The notes under the pieces are model-generated. The model was not told the origin of the DNA and made no database searches. It was given only the letters and a program-made list of their open reading frames with translations. Below are positions 6,436 to 13,466 of a stretch of DNA of 38,682 bases, in pieces. The stretch is from assembly GCA_025965315.1 (NCBI GenBank), contig JAOPXD010000053.1, forward strand, positions 1-38,682. Reading direction: 5' to 3'. A program made the translations under genes and the position numbers. Source of the stretch: Marmoricola sp. (GTDB taxonomy: Bacteria; Actinomycetota; Actinomycetes; Propionibacteriales; Nocardioidaceae). Position 1 is the first letter of the stretch; each line of letters opens with the position of its first letter.

Positions 6436-8051
6436 CACATCCTGAACACGCCGAAGCGGTCCGTGCCCTGGATCGGGCCGTTGTTGATCACGGACAGGCA
6501 GATGCCCAGGACGGTGCGGGTGTCCCGCGGGTCGATGACGCCGTCGTCGTACACCATGCCGGAGAGGAAGTACGGCAGGCTCTGCTCCTCGATGGACGCC
6601 TCGATGAAGGCGCGCATGCCCGCGTCGGCCTCCTCGTCGTACGGCGTGCCCTTGGACTCGGCAGCGGCGCGCGCCACGATGCTCAGCACCCCGGCCAGCT
6701 GCGCCGGGCCCATCACGGCGGACTTCGCGCTCGGCCAGGTGAACAGGAACCGCGGATCGAAGGCGCGTCCGTTCATCCCGTAGTTGCCGGCCCCGTACGA
6801 CGCCCCCATCACCACCGAGATGTGCGGCACCCGGGAGTTGCTGACCGCGTTGATCATCTGGGCACCGTGCTTGATGATCCCGCCCTGCTCGTACTCCTTG
6901 CCGACCATGTAGCCGGTGGTGTTGTGCAGGAACAGCAGCGGTACGTCGACCTGGTTGGCGAGCTGGATGAACTGGGTCGCCTTCTGCGCCTCCTCCGAGA
7001 ACAGCACGCCCTGGGCGTTGGCGAGGATGCCGATCTGCTGACCGTGGATCTTCGCCCAGCCGGTGACCAGCGAGCCGCCGTACAGCGGCTTGAACTCGTC
7101 GAACACGGCACCGTTGGACGCGCTCCGACCATCCGCGATCCGGGCGATCACCTCGCGCGGATCGAACGGTTCCTTGAGGTCGGCGGGGATCAGGTCGAGG
7201 AGCTCGTCCGGGTCCGCCTCGGGCTCGGCGAAGGCGACCCCGGTGGTTGAGCTCGTCGAACCCGTTTTTCGCCAATTCAACCGGGCCACGATCCGCCGCC
7301 CGATCCGGATCGCGTCGTACTCGTCGACGGCGAGGTAGTCGGCCAGGCCCGAGGTGCGGGCGTGCATCTCGGCACCACCGAGCGACTCGTCGTCGGACTC
7401 CTCACCGGTGGCCATCTTGACCAGCGGCGGGCCGCCGAGGAACACCTTGGCGCTGCCCTTGACCATCACCGTGTAGTCGCTCATGCCCGGGATGTAGGCC
7501 CCGCCGGCGGTGGAGTTGCCGAAGACCAGCGCGATCGTCGGCACCTTCGCTGCGCTGGACCGGGTGATGTCGCGGAACAGCTTGCCGCCGGGGATGAAGA
7601 TGTCCTTCTGGGTGGGCAGGTCCGCGCCACCGGACTCGACCAGCGCCACCGTCGGCAGGCCGTTTTCCTCGGCGATCTGGGAGGCGCGGAAGGTCTTCTT
7701 CAGGGTCCACGGGTTCGAGGCGCCGCCCTTGACCGTCGGGTCGTTGGCGGTGATCACGCACTCGACGCCCTCGATCACGCCGATGCCGGTGACCAGGCTG
7801 GCGCCGACGGTGAAGTCGGAGCCCCAACCGGCCAACGGGGACAGCTCCAGGAAGGCCGAGCCCGGGTCGACCAGCAGCTCGATCCGCTCGCGCGGGAGCA
7901 GCTTGCCGCGCTTGCGGTGCCGCTCGACGCTGCGTTCACCACCGCCGGCCACGGCGATCGCCTGCTGCTGCTCGAGCGCGGTGAGCTTGGCGAGCATGGA
8001 GTCGCGGCGACCACCGCCGGTCGAGCCTGTCGAGACCGTGGTCGACGTCAT
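6435..8051 (-). CDS. acyl-CoA carboxylase beta subunit (carboxyltransferase), MCC/geranyl-CoA type
   Basis: 538 residues with two crotonase-like carboxyltransferase halves. The first carries SGGADLPTQ and FGNSTAGGAYIPGMSDYTVM, forming the biotin-side oxyanion pocket. The second carries FLHNTTGYMVGKEYEQGG and SYGAGNYGMNGRAFDPRF. These signatures match methylcrotonyl-CoA and geranyl-CoA carboxylase beta subunits (LiuB/AtuC) better than the acetyl/propionyl type. The start at 8051 overlaps the upstream dehydrogenase stop as ATGA, and the stop at 6435 overlaps the alpha-subunit ATG as TGATG. Two repeat copies lie in the gene: one encodes VSTGSTGG near the N-terminus, the other GSTSSTTG in a variable inter-domain linker. 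It transfers carboxyl from carboxybiotin to the gamma-methyl of a 3-methyl-2-enoyl-CoA. The precise substrate is not resolved. Confidence 0.94.
   Translation of the reverse strand: MTSTTVSTGSTGGGRRDSMLAKLTALEQQQAIAVAGGGERSVERHRKRGKLLPRERIELLVDPGSAFLELSPLAGWGSDFTVGASLVTGIGVIEGVECVITANDPTVKGGASNPWTLKKTFRASQIAEENGLPTVALVESGGADLPTQKDIFIPGGKLFRDITRSSAAKVPTIALVFGNSTAGGAYIPGMSDYTVMVKGSAKVFLGGPPLVKMATGEESDDESLGGAEMHARTSGLADYLAVDEYDAIRIGRRIVARLNWRKTGSTSSTTGVAFAEPEADPDELLDLIPADLKEPFDPREVIARIADGRSASNGAVFDEFKPLYGGSLVTGWAKIHGQQIGILANAQGVLFSEEAQKATQFIQLANQVDVPLLFLHNTTGYMVGKEYEQGGIIKHGAQMINAVSNSRVPHISVVMGASYGAGNYGMNGRAFDPRFLFTWPSAKSAVMGPAQLAGVLSIVARAAAESKGTPYDEEADAGMRAFIEASIEEQSLPYFLSGMVYDDGVIDPRDTRTVLGICLSVINNGPIQGTDRFGVFRM
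7244..7263. repeat. dispersed repeat copy c inside carboxyltransferase gene
   Basis: TGGTTGAGCTCGTCGAACCC lies in frame inside the carboxyltransferase gene and encodes part of GSTSSTTG. It falls between the conserved ARLNWRK helix and the PDELLDLIPADL segment, a variable linker in the family. Confidence 0.65.
8017..8041. repeat. dispersed repeat copy d at 5' end of carboxyltransferase gene
   Basis: CCGGTCGAGCCTGTCGAGAC (8017-8036) is a more diverged copy of the same repeat. It is read in frame as VSTGSTG in the non-conserved N-terminal tail. Confidence 0.55.
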
Positions 8052-9190
8052 GACGCGTACCCCAGCAGCCGCGCGGCCAGGTCGGTCAGCACCTCGGTGG
8101 CACCGCCGCCGATCGGCAGGATCCGGGAGTCGCGGTAGTGCCGCTCGACCTCGGTGCCGTGCATGTAGCCGGTGCCGCCGTGCAGCTGGATCGCCGAGTC
8201 GACGACCGCCTCGCACGCCTCGACCGCGGTCTGCTTGGCCAGGCAGGCCTCGGCGATCACGTTCTCTCCGGCGACGTGCCGGGCGATCACCTCGTGCGTG
8301 TAGCTGCGGGAGATCTCCACCAGCCGACGCATCTCGACCAGCTTGTGCCGGACCACCTGGTTCGCGATCAGCGGCTTGCCGAAGGTCTCCCGGTCACGGC
8401 AGTACTGCGCGGTGAGCTCCAGGGCCCGGCTGGCGATGCCGTAGCCGTGCACTGCCAGGCCGATCCGCTCGACGACGAACTGCTCCGCGATCTGGTAGAA
8501 ACCCGAGTTCTCCTCACCCACGAGGTGGGTCACCGGGACCCGGACGTCGACGTACGACAGCTCGGCGGTGTCCGAGCAGTGCCAGCCCATCTTCCGCAGG
8601 GACCGGTCGACGGTGAAGCCGGGCGTGCCCTTGTCGACGACGATCAGCGAGATGCCGCCGTGACCCGGGGCCCCGGTCCGCACGGCCGTGGTGACGAAGT
8701 CGGCGCGGACGCCCGAGGTGATGAAGGTCTTGGCGCCGTTGATCACGTAGTGGTCGCCGTCGCGGACGGCGCTGGTGGTGATCCCGGCGACGTCCGACCC
8801 GCCGTTCGGCTCGGTGACAGCGAGCGAGCCGATCAGGTCACCGGCCAGCGTCGGACGCACGTACCGGTCGATCAGGTCGGCGCTGCCGTTGGCGATGATG
8901 TGCGGCAGCGCGATGCCGTGCGTGAACAACCCGGCCGCCAGGCCCGAGGAGCCGCCAGCGGCGAAGAACGCCTCCTGCATCGCGGTCGCGTCGAGCAGGT
9001 CACCGCCCTCACCGCCTGCCTCCTCGGGGAAACCGAGAGCCAGGATGCCGGCCTTCGCCGCTGCCTGGTGCAGCGACCGCGGGATCTCGCCGGCGTCCTC
9101 CCAGTCCTGGAGGTGCGGCATGATCTCGCGCTCGACGAACGTGCGGGTGCTGGCCTGCAGTGCCAGCCGGTCTTCGCTGTAGAAGGTCAT
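8048..9190 (-). CDS. acyl-CoA dehydrogenase (FAD), citronellyl/isovaleryl-CoA type
   Basis: 380 residues. It has FPEEAGGEGGD (54-64), the flavin/substrate segment LAVTEPNGGSDVAG (123-136), GAKTFITSG (152-160), RETFGKPL and the C-terminal QLHGGTGYMHGTEVERHYRD (335-354). The usual C-terminal catalytic Glu is missing (LPIGGGATEV, 359-367), but Glu241 in VVERIGLA is in the isovaleryl-CoA dehydrogenase position. It is a good candidate for the citronellyl-CoA (AtuD-like) or isovaleryl-CoA step that precedes carboxylation. The ATG at 9190 has a GAGGAG site just upstream, inside the regulatory island, and the stop overlaps the carboxyltransferase start. ETF is the presumed electron acceptor. Family certain, substrate inferred. 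Confidence 0.93.
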   Translation of the reverse strand: MTFYSEDRLALQASTRTFVEREIMPHLQDWEDAGEIPRSLHQAAAKAGILALGFPEEAGGEGGDLLDATAMQEAFFAAGGSSGLAAGLFTHGIALPHIIANGSADLIDRYVRPTLAGDLIGSLAVTEPNGGSDVAGITTSAVRDGDHYVINGAKTFITSGVRADFVTTAVRTGAPGHGGISLIVVDKGTPGFTVDRSLRKMGWHCSDTAELSYVDVRVPVTHLVGEENSGFYQIAEQFVVERIGLAVHGYGIASRALELTAQYCRDRETFGKPLIANQVVRHKLVEMRRLVEISRSYTHEVIARHVAGENVIAEACLAKQTAVEACEAVVDSAIQLHGGTGYMHGTEVERHYRDSRILPIGGGATEVLTDLAARLLGYAS

Positions 9191-9279
9191 CAGGGCTCCT
9201 CGGGGTGGGTGATCGACATCAAATCCGCACGATCGACATCGAATTGGATGTTCATCACGTCGAATTCACATGCCGGCAT
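9190..9279 (-). CDS. possible 29-residue leader ORF (very tentative)
   Basis: An ATG at 9279 (inside the 28-bp palindrome) opens 29 codons whose TGA stop overlaps the acyl-CoA dehydrogenase ATG as TGATG, the same junction type used between the carboxylase genes. An internal ATG at 9255 would give 21 residues (MNIQFDVDRADLMSITHPEE, then P). There is no clear ribosome site and no recognisable family. It is probably fortuitous, but the stop/start overlap makes a coupling leader conceivable. Confidence 0.15.
   Translation of the reverse strand: MPACEFDVMNIQFDVDRADLMSITHPEEP
9218..9266 (-). repeat. direct repeats in the intra-operon regulatory island
   Basis: Read on the minus strand, three imperfect copies of AATTCGATGTCGATC follow each other at 21 and 20 bp intervals, starting near 9266, 9245 and 9224. 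On the plus strand GATCGACATC appears exactly twice, at 9211-9220 and 9231-9240. Spacing of about two helical turns suggests protein binding on one face of the DNA. Confidence 0.6.
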
Positions 9280-9288
9280 GTGAATTCG
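9261..9288. promoter_or_regulatory. perfect 28-bp palindrome, candidate operator
   Basis: CGAATTCACATGCC (9261-9274) is followed with no spacer by its exact reverse complement (9275-9288). It lies in the 106-bp gap between the AtuA-like gene and the acyl-CoA dehydrogenase, 71 bp before the dehydrogenase ATG. It is not followed by a T tract in either direction. It could be an operator for an internal promoter, or an mRNA hairpin that sets the ratio of upstream to downstream genes. Confidence 0.75.
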
Positions 9289-9296
9289 CGGTCGGG

Positions 9297-11039
9297 TCAC
9301 AGGAGCTCCTCGGGGACGTGCACGTACCGGGACCGCAGCCACTCGCCGACGGCCTTGGCCTGCGGATCGAAGCGGGTGCTGGCGGCGACACCGTCTCCGA
9401 GCAACCCGCGGATCAGGATGTTGACGCCGCCGAGATTCGGCAACGGGTAGACCTCGACGGGTAGGCCGGCCGCCTCGGGCAGGAAGACCCGGACGGCGTC
9501 CGGGGTGATCAGGTGCAGCAGCCAGCCGACCCGCTGGTCGCGCTTGTCGGCCGAGGTCACGTCCTCGTTGCGGATCCAGAGCCCGACGTTCGCGTCGCCG
9601 CCCTTGTCGCCGCTGCGGGCGTGCACGAAGGTGCCGAGCGGGTGCCGGGCGGTCGGCGCATCGGCGTCGGTGCCCGTCGGCGTGACCGGGTCGTGCTCGA
9701 CCTCGGTGCCGGGCGGAACCGCAGTGGCAGCCGGAGGCGCGTCGATCGCGATCGACGTCCCGTCCCAGAGGTGCACCGTCTCGGTGACCGCGGCCCGGTC
9801 GACGTACGCCGGCCGGTAGATCCCGTACGGCGACCCGCGGCCCGGGGGCGCGGTCAGCGTGAAGCCCGGGTACGACGCCAGCGCGAGCTCGACGGCGGCC
9901 GCGGTGAACGGCTTGCCGACGGCGTCGGCCGAGGGATCCTTGACGGTGACCCGGAGCAGGCAGGACGCCCCCTCCTCGCTGTCGGCGTCCGGGACCGGCC
10001 GCGCCCCGAGCGACCAGTCCACGCTGGCCGGCCGGTTGACCGCGAGCCGGGCGTCGAGCTGGGTGCGGATCCAGGCGGCCTTCTCCTCGATGTCCAGGCC
10101 GGTGAGGACGAACTCCATCTGGTTGCGGAACCCGCCGAGCTCGTTGACGCAGACCTTGAGCTGCTCGGGCGGCGGTGTGCCGCGGACACCGCTGACCCGG
10201 ACCCGGTCGACGCCGTCCTCGGTCAACCGGATCGAGGCCAGGTCGGTGGTGACGTCCGGGCCGAGGTAGAGCGTCGACTGGACCTCGTAGACGAGCTGCG
10301 CGGTGACGGTGTCGACGGACACCCGGCCACCGGTGCCGGCGTGCTTGGTGACCACGAAGGACCCGTCGGACGCCAGCTCGGCCAACGGGAAGCCCAGGGG
10401 CGTGGCATCGCGCGGGAGCCCTAGGAAGCCGGAGAAGTTGCCACCGGTGGCCTGGGTGCCGCACTCGATGACGTGGCCGGCAACGACGGCACCCGCCAGC
10501 TCGTCGTACGCCGTCGGGGTCCAGCCGAAGCGTGCGATCGCCGGGCCGACCACGACCGAGGCATCGGTGACCCGACCGGTGACGACGATGTCGGCGCCCT
10601 CGGTGAGGGCCCGGGCGATGCCGAAGGCACCGAGGTACGCGTTGGCGGTGAGCGCGTTCCCGAACCCGAGCTCGCCGGCGCGCGGGGCCAGGTTGTCGCC
10701 GTCGATCCAGGCGATCCTCGGAGCCAGACCGAGCGAGGCGGCCGCCTCCTCGAGCTTGGCAGCCAACGCAGCCGGGTTGAGACCTCCGGCGTTGGCGACC
10801 AGCTTCACACCCTTCTCCAGGGCCAGGCCGAGGCAGTCGTGCACCTGCGCCACGAACGTGCGCGCGTAACCGAGCGAGGGGTCCTTGAGCTGGTCCTTAC
10901 CGAGGATCAGCATGGTGAGCTCGGCGAGGTAGTCGCCGGTCAGGTAGTCGAGGTCGCCGCCCTCGAGCATCTCCCGCATCGCGGAGAGCCGGTCGCCGTA
11001 GTACCCCGAGCAGTTGCCTATCCGAACGATGTCAGCCAC
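9297..11039 (-). CDS. atuA: AtuA-family (DUF1446) acyclic terpene utilisation protein
   Basis: 580 residues from the GTG at 11039. That start gives the family-typical opening (initiator)ADIVRIGNCSGYYGDR and overlaps the previous stop by 8 bp (GTGGCTGA). An in-frame start at 11108 lies inside the neighbour and adds a non-conserved tail, so I reject it. The N-terminal two-thirds carry the DUF1446 landmarks GGDLDYLTGDYLAELTM, LVANAGGLNPAALA, VVTGRVTDASVVVGPAI and ECGTQATGGNFSGF. The C-terminal part includes LGTFVHARSGDKGGDANVGL. AtuA is required for growth on citronellol/geraniol in Pseudomonas, but to my knowledge its reaction is not firmly established. Its place beside the carboxylase and dehydrogenases is the strongest sign that this operon handles isoprenoid-like acyl-CoAs rather than only leucine. 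Confidence 0.9.
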   Translation of the reverse strand: MADIVRIGNCSGYYGDRLSAMREMLEGGDLDYLTGDYLAELTMLILGKDQLKDPSLGYARTFVAQVHDCLGLALEKGVKLVANAGGLNPAALAAKLEEAAASLGLAPRIAWIDGDNLAPRAGELGFGNALTANAYLGAFGIARALTEGADIVVTGRVTDASVVVGPAIARFGWTPTAYDELAGAVVAGHVIECGTQATGGNFSGFLGLPRDATPLGFPLAELASDGSFVVTKHAGTGGRVSVDTVTAQLVYEVQSTLYLGPDVTTDLASIRLTEDGVDRVRVSGVRGTPPPEQLKVCVNELGGFRNQMEFVLTGLDIEEKAAWIRTQLDARLAVNRPASVDWSLGARPVPDADSEEGASCLLRVTVKDPSADAVGKPFTAAAVELALASYPGFTLTAPPGRGSPYGIYRPAYVDRAAVTETVHLWDGTSIAIDAPPAATAVPPGTEVEHDPVTPTGTDADAPTARHPLGTFVHARSGDKGGDANVGLWIRNEDVTSADKRDQRVGWLLHLITPDAVRVFLPEAAGLPVEVYPLPNLGGVNILIRGLLGDGVAASTRFDPQAKAVGEWLRSRYVHVPEELL

Positions 11040-11823
11040 CCGTCGCCACCCGGCCCACTCCAGACGGACCTGCGAACGCCTGGGCGATGTCGAGCCACCG
11101 GTCGACATCCTCGCCGACCGCGACCAGGTCGAGGTCGTCGCGGTGCGCCCGCTGGGTGACCAGCAGGCAGAAGTCGTACGCCGACCCGGTCAGCGTCTGC
11201 GCGGCGTCCTCGGGCCCCCAGGTCCACTGCTCCCCCGAGGGCGAGACCAGGTCGATCCGGAACTCCTCGGTCGGCGGCGCGAGCTCGTGGACGCTGTAGG
11301 CGTAGTTCCGGGTGCGCACGCCGAGATGCGCGACGTGCCGCACCCGGTCGGTCGGTTCCAGGGTGACTCCGACGGCGTCAGCGACGTCGAGCGCGTGCGC
11401 CCAGGTCTCCATGAACCGGGCGGTCGCCATCGAGGTCGGGCTCATCGGCGGGCCGAACCACGGCAGCTTCTGGCCTTCGGGGTAGTCGCGCAGCATCGTT
11501 CCGAGCGCAGGCCGGCCGGAGGTCCAGCGCGCGAAGATCTCGGCTCCGGACGCCTTCGCACCCTCGAACGCCTGCGCGTCCACGAAACCAGCCGGGTCGT
11601 TCAGGCCCTGGAGCACCAACGCGTCCCAGGCCTCCTTGTCGGTGCCCGCGGCGATCGCGCACTCGTCGGTCCAGGCGAGGTGCACGATCGTGGTGGCGAT
11701 GTCCCATCCCTCGGCGGGAACGGCCTGCCGCCAGCCGGCTTCGTCGAGATCTGCGACGAGTGCCTCCAGGGCATCGCCTTCTGCACCCAGGTCCGCAAGG
11801 ACCTGCTCCAGGACCGCGTTCAT
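11032..11823 (-). CDS. TIGR03084/DinB-like metal-binding protein (mycothiol maleylpyruvate isomerase fold)
   Basis: 263 residues. The N-terminal four-helix DinB/MDMPI-type domain keeps the metal triad pattern: His48 in TIVHLAWTDE, then Glu139 and His143 in METWAHALDVADA. In mycothiol-dependent maleylpyruvate isomerase such residues bind a divalent metal. The C-terminal part (FRIDLVSPSG through TGSAYDFCLLVTQRAHRDDL) resembles the sterol-carrier-like domain that follows it in this family. The ATG overlaps the TetR stop (ATGA) and its own stop overlaps the AtuA-like GTG, so it is in the middle of the coupled operon. The function is not known; a mycothiol-assisted isomerisation or thiol transfer in the pathway is an inference. 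The family call is from signature memory, without a search. Confidence 0.82.
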   Translation of the reverse strand: MNAVLEQVLADLGAEGDALEALVADLDEAGWRQAVPAEGWDIATTIVHLAWTDECAIAAGTDKEAWDALVLQGLNDPAGFVDAQAFEGAKASGAEIFARWTSGRPALGTMLRDYPEGQKLPWFGPPMSPTSMATARFMETWAHALDVADAVGVTLEPTDRVRHVAHLGVRTRNYAYSVHELAPPTEEFRIDLVSPSGEQWTWGPEDAAQTLTGSAYDFCLLVTQRAHRDDLDLVAVGEDVDRWLDIAQAFAGPSGVGRVATGG

Positions 11824-12431
11824 GCTGTCTCCCGTCGGGGTAGCTCGTCGTCGAGTACGACGGCCCAGCGATCGAGGATCCGCGATCGCCGCGCCTGGTC
11901 GTTGCTGATCGTGTTGGCCAGACCCAGACCGCGGATCAGGTCGAGGGTGGCCTGGACGAGCTCGCGGGCCCCCGGTCGTCCCTCGTCCGCGTCGAGCATC
12001 TTCACGGTGAGCTTGTGGGTCTCGCGCCCGGTGACCCGCTCGAACGGCGCGAGCGCCGCCAGCAGTGCCGGATCGCTCCGCGCGGCGACCCAGAGCTCGA
12101 GGGCAGCGACGAAGACGTCGGAGGTGAAGTGCTCGCTCAGCATCTGCAGCACGGCCCGGGTGCGGCCAGCGCCGACAGGCAGGTCCGCCGCGGCTTGCGC
12201 GAGCTCGTCGCGGCGTACCAGCGCCAGGTGCTCGACGGCCGCGATCACGAGGTCGTTCTTGGTCGGGAAGTGGTGCAGCTGGGCGCCCCGACTCACGCCC
12301 GCGCGCTGGGAGACCAGCGTGGTCGACGTGCCGCTCCAGCCGTACTCGGCGAGGCACTGCGCGGTCGCTTCGAGCAGACGCTGCCGCATGGCACGCGTCC
12401 GCTCCTCCTGGGAGACCCGGGTGGTCGTCAC
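11820..12431 (-). CDS. TetR-family regulator, first gene of the acyl-CoA carboxylase operon
   Basis: 203 residues from a GTG at 12431. The HTH region is MRQRLLEATAQCLAEYGWSG, TSTTLVSQRAGVSRGAQLHH and FPTKNDLVIAAVEHL, a classic TetR N-terminus. The C-terminal domain has the FVAALELWVAARSDPALLAA pattern common in regulators of acyl-CoA operons. Being the promoter-proximal gene, with a palindrome over its -35 region, it is very likely autoregulated and controls all seven genes that follow. The inducer is plausibly an acyl-CoA intermediate. An ATG four codons upstream is out of frame and ends at once, so GTG is the only sensible start. Confidence 0.92.
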   Translation of the reverse strand: MTTTRVSQEERTRAMRQRLLEATAQCLAEYGWSGTSTTLVSQRAGVSRGAQLHHFPTKNDLVIAAVEHLALVRRDELAQAAADLPVGAGRTRAVLQMLSEHFTSDVFVAALELWVAARSDPALLAALAPFERVTGRETHKLTVKMLDADEGRPGARELVQATLDLIRGLGLANTISNDQARRSRILDRWAVVLDDELPRRETA

Positions 12432-12437
12432 CCAGTC

Positions 12438-12473
12438 ATCGTGACGCCCTCACCAACAAACAGTCAAGACTGT
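12438..12473 (-). promoter_or_regulatory. promoter and TetR operator of the eight-gene operon
   Basis: On the minus strand a TTGACT -35 (12467-12462) and a CACGAT -10 (12443-12438) are separated by 18 bp, and the -10 ends 6 nt before the GTG start, giving a probable leaderless mRNA. The perfect palindrome ACAGTC-AA-GACTGT (12460-12473) covers the -35, so a bound repressor would block RNA polymerase. Confidence 0.65.
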
Positions 12474-12504
12474 CTTTTAATAGGGACGGCCGCCGAGTCG
12501 CCGA

Positions 12505-13341
12505 TCAGCTGGTCTGCGAGGACCTCAGGTGCGGCTTGAGCAGCGCCTTCCAGGCCTTCGACTTCTGGGCGTACTCGGCGGGGCAGCGGGCCAGCCGGGA
12601 CGGGGGAAGGATCTGCCTGGCCGCCATCTGCTGCATCGTCGTCTCGCTCGACCCGGCCACCGCGCACGCGATGTCGTAGGCGCGCTGCGTGCTCAACGAG
12701 TGCTCGTCCTGGAACTGGGAGGCGTCCGGCCGCCCCTGGACGTTCTGCAGCAGGTGGAAGAAGCTCGCCGCGTCGAAGGCGTACTCGGCACCGTTCGGCA
12801 CCCCGTCGGTGAAGAACACCGTCGCCATGTCGTCGACGGCGTCCTCCTCGCGTCCGGTGATCGGGATGTCGAAGACGTCGACGAACGCGTGCCCGAGCTC
12901 GTGGATCAGCACGAAGTCGTCGACCGCTGCCCATTCCTTGCCGAGCTCGTTGTCGGTGATCCGCGGGTAGCCGGCCTTGATGATCTTCTCGGTCGTGTTC
13001 ACGAACCCGTAGTAGAGCGTGACGGTCTTCGTGGCCGGGTCGTAGAAGGGCGAACCGTCGCCGCTGGTCGCGTGGATGGTCAGGTCGACCGGGAACGCGA
13101 AGTTGTCGGAGAACCCGCTCGCGATGCCGTCGACGCCGCCGTCCTGGAGGATCTCCTTCGCGGTCGCGTCGTCATTCGTCGTCGGCTCGTCGTAGACGAC
13201 CTTGATGACGTGCTTGACCGCCTTCGCCGAGGGCGTCTTGGACGGAGTCGACTTCGCGGACGCGTCCTTGGAGGCCGAGCCGCAGCCGGCGACGAGCAGG
13301 ACGACCGCGACAAGAGGAGCCAGGGCTCGCAGGGTGCGCAT
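12505..13341 (-). CDS. DUF4344-type lipoprotein metallopeptidase
   Basis: 278 residues. The N-terminus is a lipoprotein signal (hydrophobic LAPLVAVVLLVAGC, with the lipobox Cys at 20) followed by a Ser/Lys/Ala-rich linker, so the protein should be anchored to the outer face of the membrane. The zinc motif HELGH is at 147-151, followed by AFVDVFDIP and a GREED segment (163-167) that can supply the third ligand. This is the DUF4344 'putative metallopeptidase' pattern. The C-terminal half carries conserved-looking cysteines (IACAVAG, LARCPAEYA). The ATG at 13341 is chosen because it starts the signal peptide; a longer frame would put about 106 residues ahead of it. Substrate unknown. It transcribes towards the TetR operon but is separated from it by that operon's promoter. 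Confidence 0.88.
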   Translation of the reverse strand: MRTLRALAPLVAVVLLVAGCGSASKDASAKSTPSKTPSAKAVKHVIKVVYDEPTTNDDATAKEILQDGGVDGIASGFSDNFAFPVDLTIHATSGDGSPFYDPATKTVTLYYGFVNTTEKIIKAGYPRITDNELGKEWAAVDDFVLIHELGHAFVDVFDIPITGREEDAVDDMATVFFTDGVPNGAEYAFDAASFFHLLQNVQGRPDASQFQDEHSLSTQRAYDIACAVAGSSETTMQQMAARQILPPSRLARCPAEYAQKSKAWKALLKPHLRSSQTS

Positions 13342-13466
13342 GCACAGGAGCGTAGGGGCGTCTGAGCGGCTGTCAATCCTTGTTGAACCGGTCGTTGCCG
13401 AAATGTAGCCGAGCGGCCGGGGCCGCGTTGTCCTAGGCTCGCCCCACGCGATCCCAGGAGGCAGCT
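13342..13466. promoter_or_regulatory. divergent intergenic region: lipoprotein peptidase / RDD protein
   Basis: 125 bp between divergent starts. It holds an inverted repeat GCGGCC-GG-GGCCGC (13413-13426), a TAGGCT -10-like hexamer on the plus strand (13434-13439) and a perfect AGGAGG ribosome site (13456-13461) five nt before the GTG of the RDD gene. The promoter of the peptidase gene is not obvious. Confidence 0.45.

Noticed and set aside
4429-7275. Open frame of 948 codons that would extend the biotin carboxylase N-terminus by about 280 residues
   Set aside because: The extra part is the shadow of the carboxyltransferase gene in another frame: it is Arg/Gly-rich without family features. 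The ATG at 6435 gives the normal start and a TGATG overlap.
11032-12357. 441-codon frame fusing a TetR-like shadow to the DinB-like protein
   Set aside because: The first ~178 codons are the off-frame reading of the TetR gene. The ATG at 11823 overlaps the TetR stop and starts the conserved domain.
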